From Homoserinimonas sp. OAct 916 (GTDB lineage: Bacteria > Actinomycetota > Actinomycetes > Actinomycetales > Microbacteriaceae): DNA of 64,000 nucleotides. The notes beneath the pieces are model-generated. The model saw nothing but the letters and a program-made list of their open reading frames with translations. It did not search any database and had not been told where the DNA came from. Of this stretch, positions 8,934 through 18,512 are shown piece by piece. The stretch is taken from positions 186,001 through 250,000 of the forward strand of contig NZ_QJHB01000005.1 in the NCBI RefSeq assembly GCF_003260275.1, read 5' to 3'. The position numbers and the translations under genes were made by a program. Position 1 is the stretch's first letter, and each line of letters begins with the position of its first letter.

Positions 8934-9326
8934 CTATCGGGACTTCACACGAGAACGCGGACGGCTGCGCGCCAACCTGGGGCTTGCGATACGAATGCGG
9001 CAGCGAGTCGCCCATCGCCTCCTCGCCGAGTGCAACGCGGACTGCACCTCTGGGAAGCCACCGGATTCGATAATCAGCCGCGCCGCAGCTCTATCCCAGA
9101 ACGGGGACTGCTCGCACTCCACGGCTCGGTCGGATCGCGCCCCGAGTAAGGCCACGAAGATTCGACCTGCCCGGTGGATGAAGCCGATGACGCGCCCGTC
9201 AAGACGAATCTCCTGTGTGAGTTCATCATGCCGGATGGCCGTCAGCCGAACCGTTCTGATTTGGGTCCGCCACTCCACACGCACCCAGGTGATGCGCGTC
9301 GTGAATGCCTCATATTGCGCAGACAC
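8934..9326 (-). CDS. Conserved-looking hypothetical protein
   Basis: This 130-aa protein starts at GTG 9326. It was chosen over the longer frame because GGGAGGAGG lies about 5 nt upstream on the minus strand. The N-terminal half looks like a folded domain (VRLTAIRHDELTQEIRLDG, then GRIFVALLGARSDRAVEC), while the last 40 residues are Arg/Ser-rich and probably disordered and basic. I do not recognise the family. Internal pattern FWDRAAARLIIE suggests an amphipathic helix. It is divergent from the DUF4190 gene and followed by a 64-aa frame that may be co-transcribed. Confidence 0.6.
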   Translation of the reverse strand: MSAQYEAFTTRITWVRVEWRTQIRTVRLTAIRHDELTQEIRLDGRVIGFIHRAGRIFVALLGARSDRAVECEQSPFWDRAAARLIIESGGFPEVQSALHSARRRWATRCRIRIASPRLARSRPRSRVKSR

Positions 9327-9622
9327 GATTCCTCCTCCCGAACGCGGAAGACTCACTCAGCCGAACAACGAGGGTCACCCGAGAACCGACACCTTCGGCA
9401 TCTGCGGGAACCCAACAACAACTTTGTCGTCCCCATGCTCCTACCGATGGTGCTTCGTATGGGCCCCATGGTATGTCGAAGCCCCATCCCGAACAAGGGG
9501 CAACGATGTCTCGGTCAACCGACCTCGTTGAACCGCCCAGCGAAACCCGTTCACCGGTCAGATTCGCCCATCTCCCTGGAGTGGAAAATGAGACTGGGGT
9601 GCCGTTCTGGAAGACTGGACGG

Positions 9623-10396
9623 ATGACATTTTCCCCACCGACCGAACAACACCCCGTCTCCGAGCCTCTGACTGCACCCGTCGCCCACGCGTCCTCCACG
9701 CTCGCCGTGATCTCGCTGGTTCTAGGAATCATCGCCTTTCTGACCGGGTGGGTTCCTTGCCTCGGGCTCATTCTCGGTATCGGCGCCGTCGTGCTGGGTG
9801 CCATCTCACTCGTCAGACGACAGGGCAAGGGGTTCTCGATCACTGGGATCATCCTCGGTTCCATCGCGGCACTCGTCTCGATCGGCGCGACAATTTTCTT
9901 GATCGTCGGTCTGGCCAACTGGAACACCGGGCTCTTCGCCCCGCTGGAGGAATCCGGGGAGCCCACACCAGCGGCCGAGGCCCTCACCGCGGAGGAACTG
10001 AGTCAATTCCTTGAGGTGGACGACACCACTCTCATGCAGATCATGGATGACCCGGCCTCCCATCTGGCAAAGACACTGATCATCTATGGCAGCATGGGCG
10101 AACCACTCATCCTGACCGGGGCGGATGGGGAAGGGTTGTGCGTGATGGAGTTCAGCCCGTCGGCGACCGCAGATACGAATCCAGGTGTCGACCCGCTTGC
10201 GACTAGGGCCGTGGGCATTGGTGATGGAACGCTCTACGAATGTCCGATGCTGGACTCGTTTGCCGTTCCAGACGCAGACTCCCTGTCTGGGAAGAAGAAG
10301 ATGTGGGTGATCGTGTCCGGAGAGACGATGCCTCGCGAGGGCTACGACGGCGACACCACCGATGCTGCTGTGTTCGCCGTGGTTCAGACTGAGTAG
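9623..10396 (+). CDS. DUF4190 domain membrane protein
   Basis: This 257-aa protein carries two close membrane segments, about residues 28-60 and 75-105, in the DUF4190 pattern (STLAVISLVLGIIAF, LGLILGIGAVVLGAISL, GFSITGIILGSIAAL). A roughly 140-residue domain follows and is expected to be outside the membrane; it has two Cys (GEGLCVMEFS and TLYECPML) that could form a disulfide. The frame is open well upstream, but ATG at 9623 places the start just before the Thr/Pro-rich leader typical of these proteins. The function is unknown. Exported-domain topology is inferred. Confidence 0.75.
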   Translation: MTFSPPTEQHPVSEPLTAPVAHASSTLAVISLVLGIIAFLTGWVPCLGLILGIGAVVLGAISLVRRQGKGFSITGIILGSIAALVSIGATIFLIVGLANWNTGLFAPLEESGEPTPAAEALTAEELSQFLEVDDTTLMQIMDDPASHLAKTLIIYGSMGEPLILTGADGEGLCVMEFSPSATADTNPGVDPLATRAVGIGDGTLYECPMLDSFAVPDADSLSGKKKMWVIVSGETMPREGYDGDTTDAAVFAVVQTE

Positions 10397-10569
10397 TCAC
10401 AGCCGTGCCCGCTGCATTCTCCACACTGGTCATCGCACTTTACCGGGGTCAGAACGAGCAACGCGTCGGTTGCAATCCAATTCTCGGCCGCCGCACCGGG
10501 CGCCATCGGCCGCCCACTGCCGGTCACCCCTGTAAAACTCCCCTTGGAACATCCGATTTGGCGAAATAA

Positions 10570-10585
10570 ATACCCCATGGGGTAT
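10570..10585. promoter_or_regulatory. Perfect 16-bp palindrome, CsoR/CstR-like operator
   Basis: The sequence ATACCCCATGGGGTAT is its own reverse complement. G/C-tract palindromes flanked by AT-rich ends of this kind are typical binding sites of the CsoR/CstR/FrmR metal- and sulfur-sensing repressors. It lies 59 bp upstream of the ATG of a small Cys-rich protein, where a repressor could block transcription. No CsoR-family gene is present in the window. Confidence 0.6.
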
Positions 10586-10644
10586 AGTTGACCCTGTACC
10601 GCCCGGTATCACGATTGTGGAACCGACAAACTTTTGGGAGCGCT

Positions 10645-10830
10645 ATGTGCCGAGCAGTGAGATGCAGTGTGTGCGACAAGACGACGTGGGCAGGCTGCGG
10701 CCAGCACATCCAAGACGTGAGGCGCATAGTGCCGGCGTCGAACTGGTGCAAGGGCAGTCACTCGCAGGCGCAAATCGATGCTGCGAAGGCCAGCCGTGGG
10801 GGTTTCTTCTCCCGACTCTTCGGCGGGTGA
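10645..10830 (+). CDS. Small cysteine-rich protein, possible metal-binding
   Basis: This 61-aa protein starts at ATG 10645 behind GGGAG. It contains four Cys in MCRAVRCSVC and AGCGQH plus a fifth in WCKGSH, with two His nearby, a pattern able to bind Zn or Cu. It ends in GGFFSRLFGG, a tail common to small actinobacterial proteins of this kind. I recall similar short proteins in many Actinomycetota, without known function. The palindromic CsoR/CstR-like site just upstream suggests control by copper, nickel or sulfane sulfur. A role in metal or persulfide handling is inference from that context. Confidence 0.65.
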   Translation: MCRAVRCSVCDKTTWAGCGQHIQDVRRIVPASNWCKGSHSQAQIDAAKASRGGFFSRLFGG

Positions 10831-10918
10831 ACAAAGGACTTCTGAATATTTGGACACGAGAGACGTTGCAGAGCGTCTTTCGTCACGAAACCGGTCTTCG
10901 ATAATCGGTGGTTCTCCG

Positions 10919-12394
10919 CTACTTGGCGACCACTGCCCCGGCGGGGTCCTGTCTCGCGAACCAGGCAGACAAATGCTCCGCCGTCGCGCCCATAGCGCAC
11001 GCGACATCTTTCGGAGTACCGGTTGCGACAACCTGCCCACCCGCGTCGCCGCCGCCCGGGCCCAGGTCGATGACCCAGTCGCAGGCGGCGATCGCCGCCA
11101 GGTCGTGCTCCACGAGCACGACGGTGTTGCCGGCATCTACCAGTCGTTGCAACTGGTCGAGCAGCAACCGAATATCAGCCGGGTGCAGTCCTGCGGTCGG
11201 TTCATCGAGAAGGTAGAGTGTATGCCCGCGCCGGGCCCGCTGCAGTTCTGTCGCGAGCTTGATGCGCTGCGCTTCGCCTCCGCTGAGCTCAGTCGCAGGC
11301 TGGCCGAGCCTGCGGTAGCCGAGCCCCACGTCACGAAGGGTCTCAAGACTCCGCGAGGCGGCCGGCACATCGGCGAAGAACGCCGCGGCCGAATCGACCG
11401 TCATCGCCAGAACATCCGCAATGGACTCTCCGCGATAGTTCACCTCACGTGTCTCGGAGTTGTATCGCGTCCCGTGACACGTGTGACAGGGTGCGTAGGT
11501 GCCGGGCAGAAACATCAATTCCACCGAGACGAAACCCTCGCCCCTGCACGTCTCGCACCGTCCACCCGCAACGTTGAACGAGAATCGTCCGGCGTTGTAT
11601 CCGCGAATTCGCGCCTCGTGTGTCGCGGCGAAGAGCTTGCGCACCACATCGAACATTCCGGTGTAAGTGGCCAGGTTCGACCGGGGTGTGCGGCCAATCG
11701 GCCGTTGGTCGACCACAACCAGCCGATCGAGGGACTCCAGGCCCGATATACCGGCGATGTCCACCTCGAGCATCACCTCGTCCGGGGTCTCGGCCGGCGC
11801 ATCCAGATGCCCACGCACCACATGCGCGAGCACCTGGGTCACGAGGGTTGACTTGCCTGAGCCGGAGACGCCTGTCACCGCTGTCATCACACCCAACGGC
11901 ACCTCGACCGAAGCATCTCGAAGATTGTGCCGAGTGACCCCGTTCAGGCGGAGCCAGATACGGGAGGTGCGGGGCTCACGATCTGCTTCACGGGCGTCGG
12001 GAAACAGATAACGAGCGGTGATCGAGTTCTCAACAGCTCGAAGCCCGTCGACCGGCCCGGAATAGACGACGTGCCCGCCCCCCTCGCCGGCACCCGGGCC
12101 GATGTCGACGACCCAGTCCGCGCGGCGCACGACGTCGAGATCGTGTTCGACCACGAACAGCGAGTTGCCTGACACTTTGAGGCGCTCCAGAACGTCAAGA
12201 AGTGGTGCGGCATCGGCCGGATGCAATCCGGCCGAGGGTTCGTCGAGCACATAGACGACACCGAACAGCCCGGAGCGCAACTGGGTGGCGATACGCAGCC
12301 GCTGCGATTCTCCGGTCGAGAGGGTGGTCGAGTTTCGACCGAGACTCAGATAGCCCAGCCCCAGCCCGAGCAATTCTTCGACCCGGCCGATCAC
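10919..12394 (-). pseudogene. UvrA-like ABC-ATPase paralogue, C-terminal part after a frameshift
   Basis: This 491-codon frame holds the first ABC signature (LSTGESQRLRIATQL), its Walker B (VYVLDEPSAGLHP), a second Walker A ([15 protein letters not shown]), zinc-ligand pairs CETCRGEG and CHTCHGTRY, and a second signature LSGGEAQRIKLATEL with Walker B. It is the continuation of the gene starting at 13392 but in another frame. Translation upstream of 12394 continues as EGSSEAAKRIAADVIGRV, so the true junction lies near 12434. Together the halves give about 820 aa, the size of the short UvrA paralogues without the UvrB-binding domain, linked to drug or DNA-damage tolerance. It could also be one intact gene with a sequencing error. 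Confidence 0.8.
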
Positions 12395-12402
12395 GTCGGC
12401 GG

Positions 12403-13392
12403 CTATTCGTTTCGCGGCTTCGCTGCTGCCCTCGGGGAGGTCGCTCCAGTCGCGTCGACGCCCATGCGCAACGTGTCAGCGAGGTCTGTGAGAGGAACCG
12501 CATTCATTTCAACGATGGAGCGACCGGCGAACGTCACCGCTCGCGCCTCCGGGCGTAGGCCGCTGCCGTCGCAGTCGGGGCACGGCATACTTTTCACGAA
12601 ACGCAGAGCACGCTCGCGCATCCGTTCACTCTGCGACTGTGAGAGCACATGCATGACATGTTCACGTGCGCTCCAGAACTTTCCGTAATAGCCGTGGTCG
12701 ATGCGACCGGCTTCGGGTTCGACCAATACCGACGGTTGCTCGTCGGTGTACAGCAACCAGTCTCGATCTGCTCGCGGCAGCGAACGCCACGGCTTCTCGA
12801 TGTCGATCCCGAGGCCACGCACAACACTGCGCAGGTTCGCTCCCTGCCAGGCACCCGGCCAGGCGGCGATCGCGCCCTCGCGAATGCTCAGCGTGCTATC
12901 CGGCACGAGGAGATCTTCGGTGACATCGTGCACCTTTCCGAGACCTTGGCATCGGGGGCATGCGCCGGCCGCTGTATTCGGGGAGAACGCCTCTGCCGCG
13001 AGGTGAGTGGCACCGGTTGGGTACGTGCCTGCCCGGGAGTAGAGCATGCGGAGAAGGTTGGACAGTGTGGTGATCGTGCCGACCGTCGAGCGCGAACTGG
13101 GCGCTCCGCGGCGTTGCTGGAGCGCGACTGCAGGAGGCAGTCCGGTGATCTCCCTCACCTCGGGTGCGCCCACCTGGTTCAGCAGCCGCCGGGCATAGGG
13201 CGCAACAGACTCGAAATAGCGCCGCTGGGCCTCCGCATACAACGTGCCGAACGCCAGAGACGACTTGCCCGAGCCTGACACACCGGTGAAGACCACCAGG
13301 CTGTCTCGGGGAATGTCGATGTCGACGTTCTTGAGGTTGTGCTCGCGCGCGCCCCGAACTCGAACCCAGCCATCTACATCATTGCGTGTCAT
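12403..13392 (-). pseudogene. UvrA-like ABC-ATPase paralogue, N-terminal part before a frameshift
   Basis: This 329-aa frame opens the UvrA paralogue, with ATG at 13392 behind GGAGGTGG. It carries Walker A in [20 protein letters not shown], the conserved YARRLLNQ segment, and two zinc-ligand pairs CPRCQGLG and CPDCDGSG. After MGVDATGATS the frame goes wrong and stops. Inserting one base in the run of four G (plus strand 12434-12437) would join it smoothly to the downstream frame (12394 to 10919). Intact homologues are DNA-binding ABC ATPases acting in repair or in self-protection against intercalating drugs. As written, the gene is disrupted. Confidence 0.8.
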
Positions 13393-13619
13393 GCGCCCAC
13401 CTCCTGATCTCGAATCGAAGCACTTCCCGCCGCGGCAAAGCGCCTCAGCATTCGCCGGATGAACAAACGCGGCGCGCCGACATCACACTACGCGTGCGCG
13501 CCCCGCACCCCATTCTCCAGGCAACATCGCCGAGGGGTGTGCGTGCCGAATACGTTGCTACGGGGCATGCTGGAAGCTGATGATCTTTCACCCCGGCGAA
13601 CTCTACGACTGGAGACACC

Positions 13620-14129
13620 ATGAACACTCTCATCGTTTACGAGACAATGTGGGGAAACACAGAACTGATAGCCCGGGCAATCGGTGCCGAGCTCAGCTCC
13701 ACCGTGACAGTGGACATCGTCGATTCCGATTCGGCTCCCCCCTCCATTGAAGGGTTCGACCTGCTGGTTGTGGGTGCACCGACGCACGCGTTCTCCCTGT
13801 CTCGCCCAGCAACCCGCCAGGAGGCGGCCAGCGAGCGGAACGCGCCTCATGTCCCGGTGTCGGGCGTTCGCGAGTGGCTTCAAACTCTATCCAGAACGGA
13901 GAATGCGGTTACTGCTGTGGCCTTCGACACCCGTGTAGACACACCCCGACTGCCGGGATCGGCCGCGAAAGTCATCCGACGCGAGTTACGGAGCCTGGGC
14001 TTCGAAACATCCCAGAAAGCAAAAACTTTTCGCGTTCACGGGTACGAGGGACCTCTCGTCGACGGCGAGCCCGCCCGCGCGGCCGCCTGGATCCGATCGA
14101 TCGCATCGGCCCGGGAGTCGAATCGCTAG
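13620..14129 (+). CDS. Flavodoxin-like domain protein
   Basis: This 169-aa protein begins MNTLIVYETMWGNTELIARAI, which matches the phosphate-binding FMN loop of flavodoxins (here ETMWGNTE). The second conserved stretch, FDLLVVGAPTHAFSLSRP, would form the isoalloxazine loop. It lacks long-chain flavodoxin insertions. The ATG at 13620 has GGAGAC upstream. Proteins of this type are common next to stress and alcohol-dehydrogenase genes in Actinomycetota, and may transfer electrons or act as a quinone/nitro reductase partner. It is divergent from the UvrA-like gene. The partner enzyme is not identified. Confidence 0.82.
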   Translation: MNTLIVYETMWGNTELIARAIGAELSSTVTVDIVDSDSAPPSIEGFDLLVVGAPTHAFSLSRPATRQEAASERNAPHVPVSGVREWLQTLSRTENAVTAVAFDTRVDTPRLPGSAAKVIRRELRSLGFETSQKAKTFRVHGYEGPLVDGEPARAAAWIRSIASARESNR

Positions 14130-14195
14130 CATCCCGTCATCGCCTGGACTCCATCGGGACCAAAATTGTTGCCTCACATCTGAGGCGAGTCGGGA

Positions 14196-14480
14196 TCACA
14201 CAGACCCGGTACCGTCGCCACTTCTGCGAGCGCGACCCCACGAGCTGAACCGAAAGATGTAGATCGCATCGAGGATCCCGGCGGTGTTGGCCAGGAGCAA
14301 TGCCGTGTACCACGGCTTGCTCCCATCTCGGGCCGCATGCCACATGGACACAGCCTTCCACGCGACACCCCACACGACGACACCCGAGAAGAACGCTCGT
14401 TGGCCGGGGCTGAATCTGTGCTCCATGTGCTTCCTCATTTCGGCGAGATGTCTCTCTCGATCCCTCATCCTGCTTGTCAT
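14196..14480 (-). CDS. DUF5652-like small membrane protein
   Basis: This 94-aa protein has two membrane segments (RAFFSGVVVWGVAWKAVSMW and WYTALLLANTAGILDAIYIF) with a short Gly/Lys loop between them, the layout of the DUF5652 family. The N-terminus is charged and His/Arg-rich. The start ATG at 14480 is set by a TGATG junction: it overlaps the stop of the alcohol dehydrogenase gene by one base, so translation is probably coupled. Function unknown. The pairing with a dehydrogenase is worth noting but its meaning is not clear. Confidence 0.75.
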   Translation of the reverse strand: MTSRMRDRERHLAEMRKHMEHRFSPGQRAFFSGVVVWGVAWKAVSMWHAARDGSKPWYTALLLANTAGILDAIYIFRFSSWGRARRSGDGTGSV

Positions 14481-15514
14481 CACGGCACCACGACCGCTCG
14501 TCCCAGTATGGTGCCGGCCCTGAGGCGTTCGTAGGCCTCAGGGGCATGCTCAAGATCGAAGCGTTCGGTGTGAACCCTGATCTGTCCGGTGCGGGCAAGG
14601 TCGAGAACCTCCATCAGCTCCGATCGCGAGCCCCAATAGGGTGCGCGAACAGATGCGCCGAACGGCGTGGAGAAGAAACCCGTAGGAAGCACGCCTCCCC
14701 CGATCCCGACGATCTGAATGACACCATTGGCCACGACGGATTCTCGCGCGATGTCGAGAGTCGCCTGCACCCCGACAAAGTCGAATACGGCGTCAGCACC
14801 GCGTCCTTTTGTCAACTCGCGGATGAATGCCGGGGCATCGCTGTTCGAGGGAACAACATGGTGGGCTCCGACCTCGGTCGCGAGCCGCAACTTCTCCCTG
14901 TCGACGTCGAGCACCACGATCATCGCCGCGCTGACTGCGCGGAGGATCTGCACACCCACATGCCCCAACCCACCGGCACCGATCACAACGGCCGTCGAAC
15001 CAGGCACCAGGGCGGAAAGACTCGACATGATGGCGTGGTACGGCGTGAGCCCGGCATCGGTGAGGGAGACGCTCTCGACCGGGTCCAGATCTCCGAGAGG
15101 TACAAGGTGCCTGACGTCGTCAACGATCAGGTACTCGGCGAGTGCGCCGGGAGCGCCGAGGCCCGGCGGCGCAATCCCGAGCTCCGCGGCACGGAGGCAA
15201 TAGTTCTCTTTGCCTTGGGCGCATGCATGGCAGAGACCACAGCCCCAGGGGCCGTAGACGGCGACCGAATCTCCGACCTCGACACCGACCACCCCGGCGC
15301 CGAGTTTCTCAACAACACCGGCACCCTCATGGCCCAGAGTAAGCGGGAGTCCGTAGATGTATTGCTCCTCCGGCAGGGTCATGACGAATTCATCGGAATG
15401 ACAGAGACCCGCTGCTGTGACCTTCAGCCGGATCTGCCCCGGTCCGGGCTCTGGGGTGTCGATCTCGACGACTTCGGGGGGTGCCCCGATGGTTCGATAT
15501 TGGAGTGCGCGCAT
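14480..15514 (-). CDS. Zinc-dependent NAD(P)-linked alcohol dehydrogenase
   Basis: This 344-aa medium-chain dehydrogenase has the catalytic zinc site (GLCHSDEF, LGHEGAGVVEKLG), the structural-zinc Cys cluster (CGLCHACAQGKENYC) and the nucleotide fold VVIGAGGLGHVGVQIL followed by DVDREKL, where the Asp favours NAD. The frame extends 30 codons upstream, but ATG at 15514 begins the family domain (MRALQYRTIG) and has GGAGGAT upstream. It reduces or oxidises an alcohol/aldehyde of unknown identity. It forms a two-gene operon with a small membrane protein. Confidence 0.9.
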   Translation of the reverse strand: MRALQYRTIGAPPEVVEIDTPEPGPGQIRLKVTAAGLCHSDEFVMTLPEEQYIYGLPLTLGHEGAGVVEKLGAGVVGVEVGDSVAVYGPWGCGLCHACAQGKENYCLRAAELGIAPPGLGAPGALAEYLIVDDVRHLVPLGDLDPVESVSLTDAGLTPYHAIMSSLSALVPGSTAVVIGAGGLGHVGVQILRAVSAAMIVVLDVDREKLRLATEVGAHHVVPSNSDAPAFIRELTKGRGADAVFDFVGVQATLDIARESVVANGVIQIVGIGGGVLPTGFFSTPFGASVRAPYWGSRSELMEVLDLARTGQIRVHTERFDLEHAPEAYERLRAGTILGRAVVVP

Positions 15515-15600
15515 GCCCCCATCATCCTCCTTCCTCATGGAGAGTTGAAAGCCTTCGACTTCCGTTTTTTGGAATGAGGCTCGCAGAACCGTATCCACCG

Positions 15601-18279
15601 TCACCGCTTCGACCTGCCAGCGGGTGACAGGCGTTCTGCGGTACTGAATCGGCGCATCCGGCGGCGCAGGTGGCTGTCGGCACGTGGGGCTCGTGGGGTC
15701 TCATCGCCCGTGCGGGTGACCGCCATGCGGTAGAAGAGCGTCTTCCCAAACTCAACGAGCACCAGATACCCGACCACCATGAGTGCCAGGACGGCGAAGA
15801 ACCCGACCGGAAGCGGAGAGAATCCGAGCACGCCAGCCAGAGGGCTGGCCGGAAGGATGATGCCGATTGTCACCGCTGCGAGCGCGGCGAGAGTCAAGGG
15901 AAGACTCGGGTGACTGCGGAAGAACGGGATCCTTCGGGTTCGGATTGCAAAGATGACCAAGGTTTGAGTGGCGAGCGATTCCACAAACCAGCCCGTGTGA
16001 AACAGCTCGGGCCCGGCGTTGAACCCCCAGAGCATCACTCCGAAGAGAATGAAGTCGAACACGGAGCTCAATGGTCCGAAGATCAGCATGAACCTGCGGA
16101 TGAACCGGATGTCCCATTGGGAGGGCTTGCGCAGTTGTTCCTCATCCACGTTGTCGGTCGGAATCGCAAGCTGACTGGCGTCGTAAATCAGGTTATTCAG
16201 CAAGATCTGCGAGGGCAGCATGGGAAGGAAGGGCAGGAAGATCGAAGCACCGGCGGCACTGAACATGTTCCCGAAATTGCTGGAGGTACCCATCAGAACG
16301 TATTTGATGGTGTTTGCGAAGATGCGTCGCCCCTCCATCACACCGTCGGCAAGCACATTCAAGTCCTTCTCAAGCAGGATGACGTCTGCCGCATCTTTTG
16401 CCACGTCGGTCGCCGAATCCACCGAGATGCCCACATCGGCGGCGTGCAGCGCGAGTGCGTCATTGACCCCATCGCCGAGGAATGCCACGTCGCCGCCTGT
16501 GCGTCGCTGGAGCGAGACGATCCGGGCCTTCTGTTCAGGACTGACTCGAGCGAACACTCGGGTCGCGGCTATCACAGCGGCCAGTCGAGTGTCGTCGATG
16601 GCGTCAAGATCCACACCGGTGAGCGTGCCCCCGTCGACCAACCCGAGATCGTCGCACACCTTCGTCGCCACGACCGCGCTGTCGCCGGTGATCACCTTGA
16701 CCGAGACCCCCAGCGCCGACAATCGTTTCAGTGCCGCCTCGGCATCCGGTTTCGCCGGGTCGAGGAACACAAGGAATCCCACCAGCGTCAGGTCGCGCTC
16801 ATCCGCTGGAGTGACCACATGCCTGTCCTCGGCGGCTCGTGTTGCCACGGCGATCACCCGATTGCCCGCCGCGAATTCAGCGTCCAACCGCGACTCGGCA
16901 GAGGCCGGAACGTGTGTGCAACGCTCCAGCACCGTCTCCGGAGCGCCCTTGGTGACGATGATGCCCGTGCCGGCAGCATCTCTCACCAGCACCGACACGA
17001 GACGTCGATCATGATCGAACGGCAGGATCGACACCCGCTCGTATCCCGCAATGGCACTGGCCTGGGCGCTGGCCGCCGGAGAGTTCCATAGCGCCATGTC
17101 GAGCGAATTGCCTCCCACCGCCTGCCCGTGGGCGCCCACCACTTCTGTGCACACCAGCCCCCACTTCAGCGGATCCGCCGACGGGGCACCCGTTGCAGAG
17201 ACCGTGCGCATGAAGCTGATGCTGCCGACCGTCAGTGTTCCGGTCTTATCGGTGAAGAGGGTGTCCACGTCGCCCAAGTCTTCGATGCACACCAATCGTT
17301 TCACGAGCACCTTACGGGCCGACATCCGCTTCGAACCCGCTGCGAGACTCGCCGATACAACTGCGGGTAACAGCTGCGGTGTGATTCCGACTGCAATGGC
17401 CAACGAGAACAAGAGCGCGTCAAAGAGGGGCTTGTGAAGCGCGATGTTGATCACGAAGATCGACCCGGTGAGGATGACCGCCACATAGACGAGCAGCACT
17501 GAGAACTTACGCAGCCCCACCTGGAATTGGGTCTCGACCTGATGCTCGCCGAGTCCGGCCGCGATCCGTCCGAATTCCGTGTTGACACCGGTGGCGATCA
17601 CAATTCCTGTGCCTGCGCCACCGTGCACCACCGACCCCATCATTGCCACACTGGAGAGCTCAGCGAGTGCCGTGTGCTCTGGCACGGGTGCAACCGATTT
17701 CTCTACGGGAGATGACTCACCGGTCAGGGTCGATTCGTCACATTCGAGATTCTGCACCTCTGAGAGTCGAATGTCTGCTGGAACAATGTCACCGAGCTGC
17801 AATGAGGTGACATCCCCCGGGACCAACCCCGTGACGTCAACCGGCACACGACGCCCGTCTCTGATCACTGTCGCCCGGTGGTGGATCTGCGAGTGCAGGG
17901 ACTCGGCCGCCTTTTCGGCACGGTACTCATTGACGAACCCGAGGCCAATGGACAGGGCAACGATCACACCGATGATGATGGCGTCGCTGATCTCTCCGAC
18001 GAACGATGACGCGACCGCGGCGATGAGAAGCAACCCGAGTAATGGGGAGCGCACTTGATGCCACAGCACCAACAGGGCCCGTGCCCGGTGAGACGACACC
18101 GCGTTGGGGCCAAACCGCGCGAGCCGAGCAGCCGCCTCGCTCGAGGAAAGGCCCGAGTCGTCCACTCCCATCCGGCCGCACACGTCATAGACCTCGAGGC
18201 AGGCGGCTTGCCGTGAGTCAAGGGCTGAGATGACCGACGCTTCTCGATCGTCGGTCTCAGACGACGGGCGGGTTGTCAT
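15601..18279 (-). CDS. mgtA: Magnesium-translocating P-type ATPase (MgtA-like, P3B)
   Basis: This 892-aa integral membrane pump has the actuator motif STLTGESSPVEK, the phosphorylation site TLFTDKTGTLTVG around residue 340, and the hinge FLGDGVNDALALHAADVG. The C-terminal membrane block SNFGNMFSAAGASIFLPFLP and LIYDASQLAIPTDNVDEE is characteristic of MgtA/MgtB rather than Ca2+ or H+ pumps. Such pumps move Mg2+ into the cytoplasm, often at low external Mg2+ or under acid stress. The in-frame ATG at 18279 is preferred over a start 20 codons upstream because MTTRPSSETDD fits family length. No Mg2+ leader element was recognised. Confidence 0.9.
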   Translation of the reverse strand: MTTRPSSETDDREASVISALDSRQAACLEVYDVCGRMGVDDSGLSSSEAAARLARFGPNAVSSHRARALLVLWHQVRSPLLGLLLIAAVASSFVGEISDAIIIGVIVALSIGLGFVNEYRAEKAAESLHSQIHHRATVIRDGRRVPVDVTGLVPGDVTSLQLGDIVPADIRLSEVQNLECDESTLTGESSPVEKSVAPVPEHTALAELSSVAMMGSVVHGGAGTGIVIATGVNTEFGRIAAGLGEHQVETQFQVGLRKFSVLLVYVAVILTGSIFVINIALHKPLFDALLFSLAIAVGITPQLLPAVVSASLAAGSKRMSARKVLVKRLVCIEDLGDVDTLFTDKTGTLTVGSISFMRTVSATGAPSADPLKWGLVCTEVVGAHGQAVGGNSLDMALWNSPAASAQASAIAGYERVSILPFDHDRRLVSVLVRDAAGTGIIVTKGAPETVLERCTHVPASAESRLDAEFAAGNRVIAVATRAAEDRHVVTPADERDLTLVGFLVFLDPAKPDAEAALKRLSALGVSVKVITGDSAVVATKVCDDLGLVDGGTLTGVDLDAIDDTRLAAVIAATRVFARVSPEQKARIVSLQRRTGGDVAFLGDGVNDALALHAADVGISVDSATDVAKDAADVILLEKDLNVLADGVMEGRRIFANTIKYVLMGTSSNFGNMFSAAGASIFLPFLPMLPSQILLNNLIYDASQLAIPTDNVDEEQLRKPSQWDIRFIRRFMLIFGPLSSVFDFILFGVMLWGFNAGPELFHTGWFVESLATQTLVIFAIRTRRIPFFRSHPSLPLTLAALAAVTIGIILPASPLAGVLGFSPLPVGFFAVLALMVVGYLVLVEFGKTLFYRMAVTRTGDETPRAPRADSHLRRRMRRFSTAERLSPAGRSKR

Positions 18280-18512
18280 CCTCGGCTCCACGCCCGCTGG
18301 CAACGACGGAGAGCGGCAACCGCATTCGCACGACCGCACGGATCACGTTGTTGCCATGCTCACGAGTGATATGAGTCAGATTCGCTTCGGATGCTCGGGA
18401 AGTCCCACCCAGTCGGGAATAGTTTCCGATGGAATGGGACATGAATCTCCAATCCGGCAATCAAATTCTAACTCTGCAGCCGCTGAAAGAGCAGTGGCCC
18501 GCTGGAGAGATC

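Noticed and set aside
10778-11851. 357-codon plus-strand frame
   Set aside because: Antisense to the UvrA-like gene, which has clear Walker and zinc motifs.
14474-15577. 367-codon plus-strand frame
   Set aside because: Antisense to the alcohol dehydrogenase with intact zinc motifs.
15670-17091. 473-codon plus-strand frame
   Set aside because: Antisense to the MgtA-like ATPase; His/Glu/Arg-rich and without a domain.
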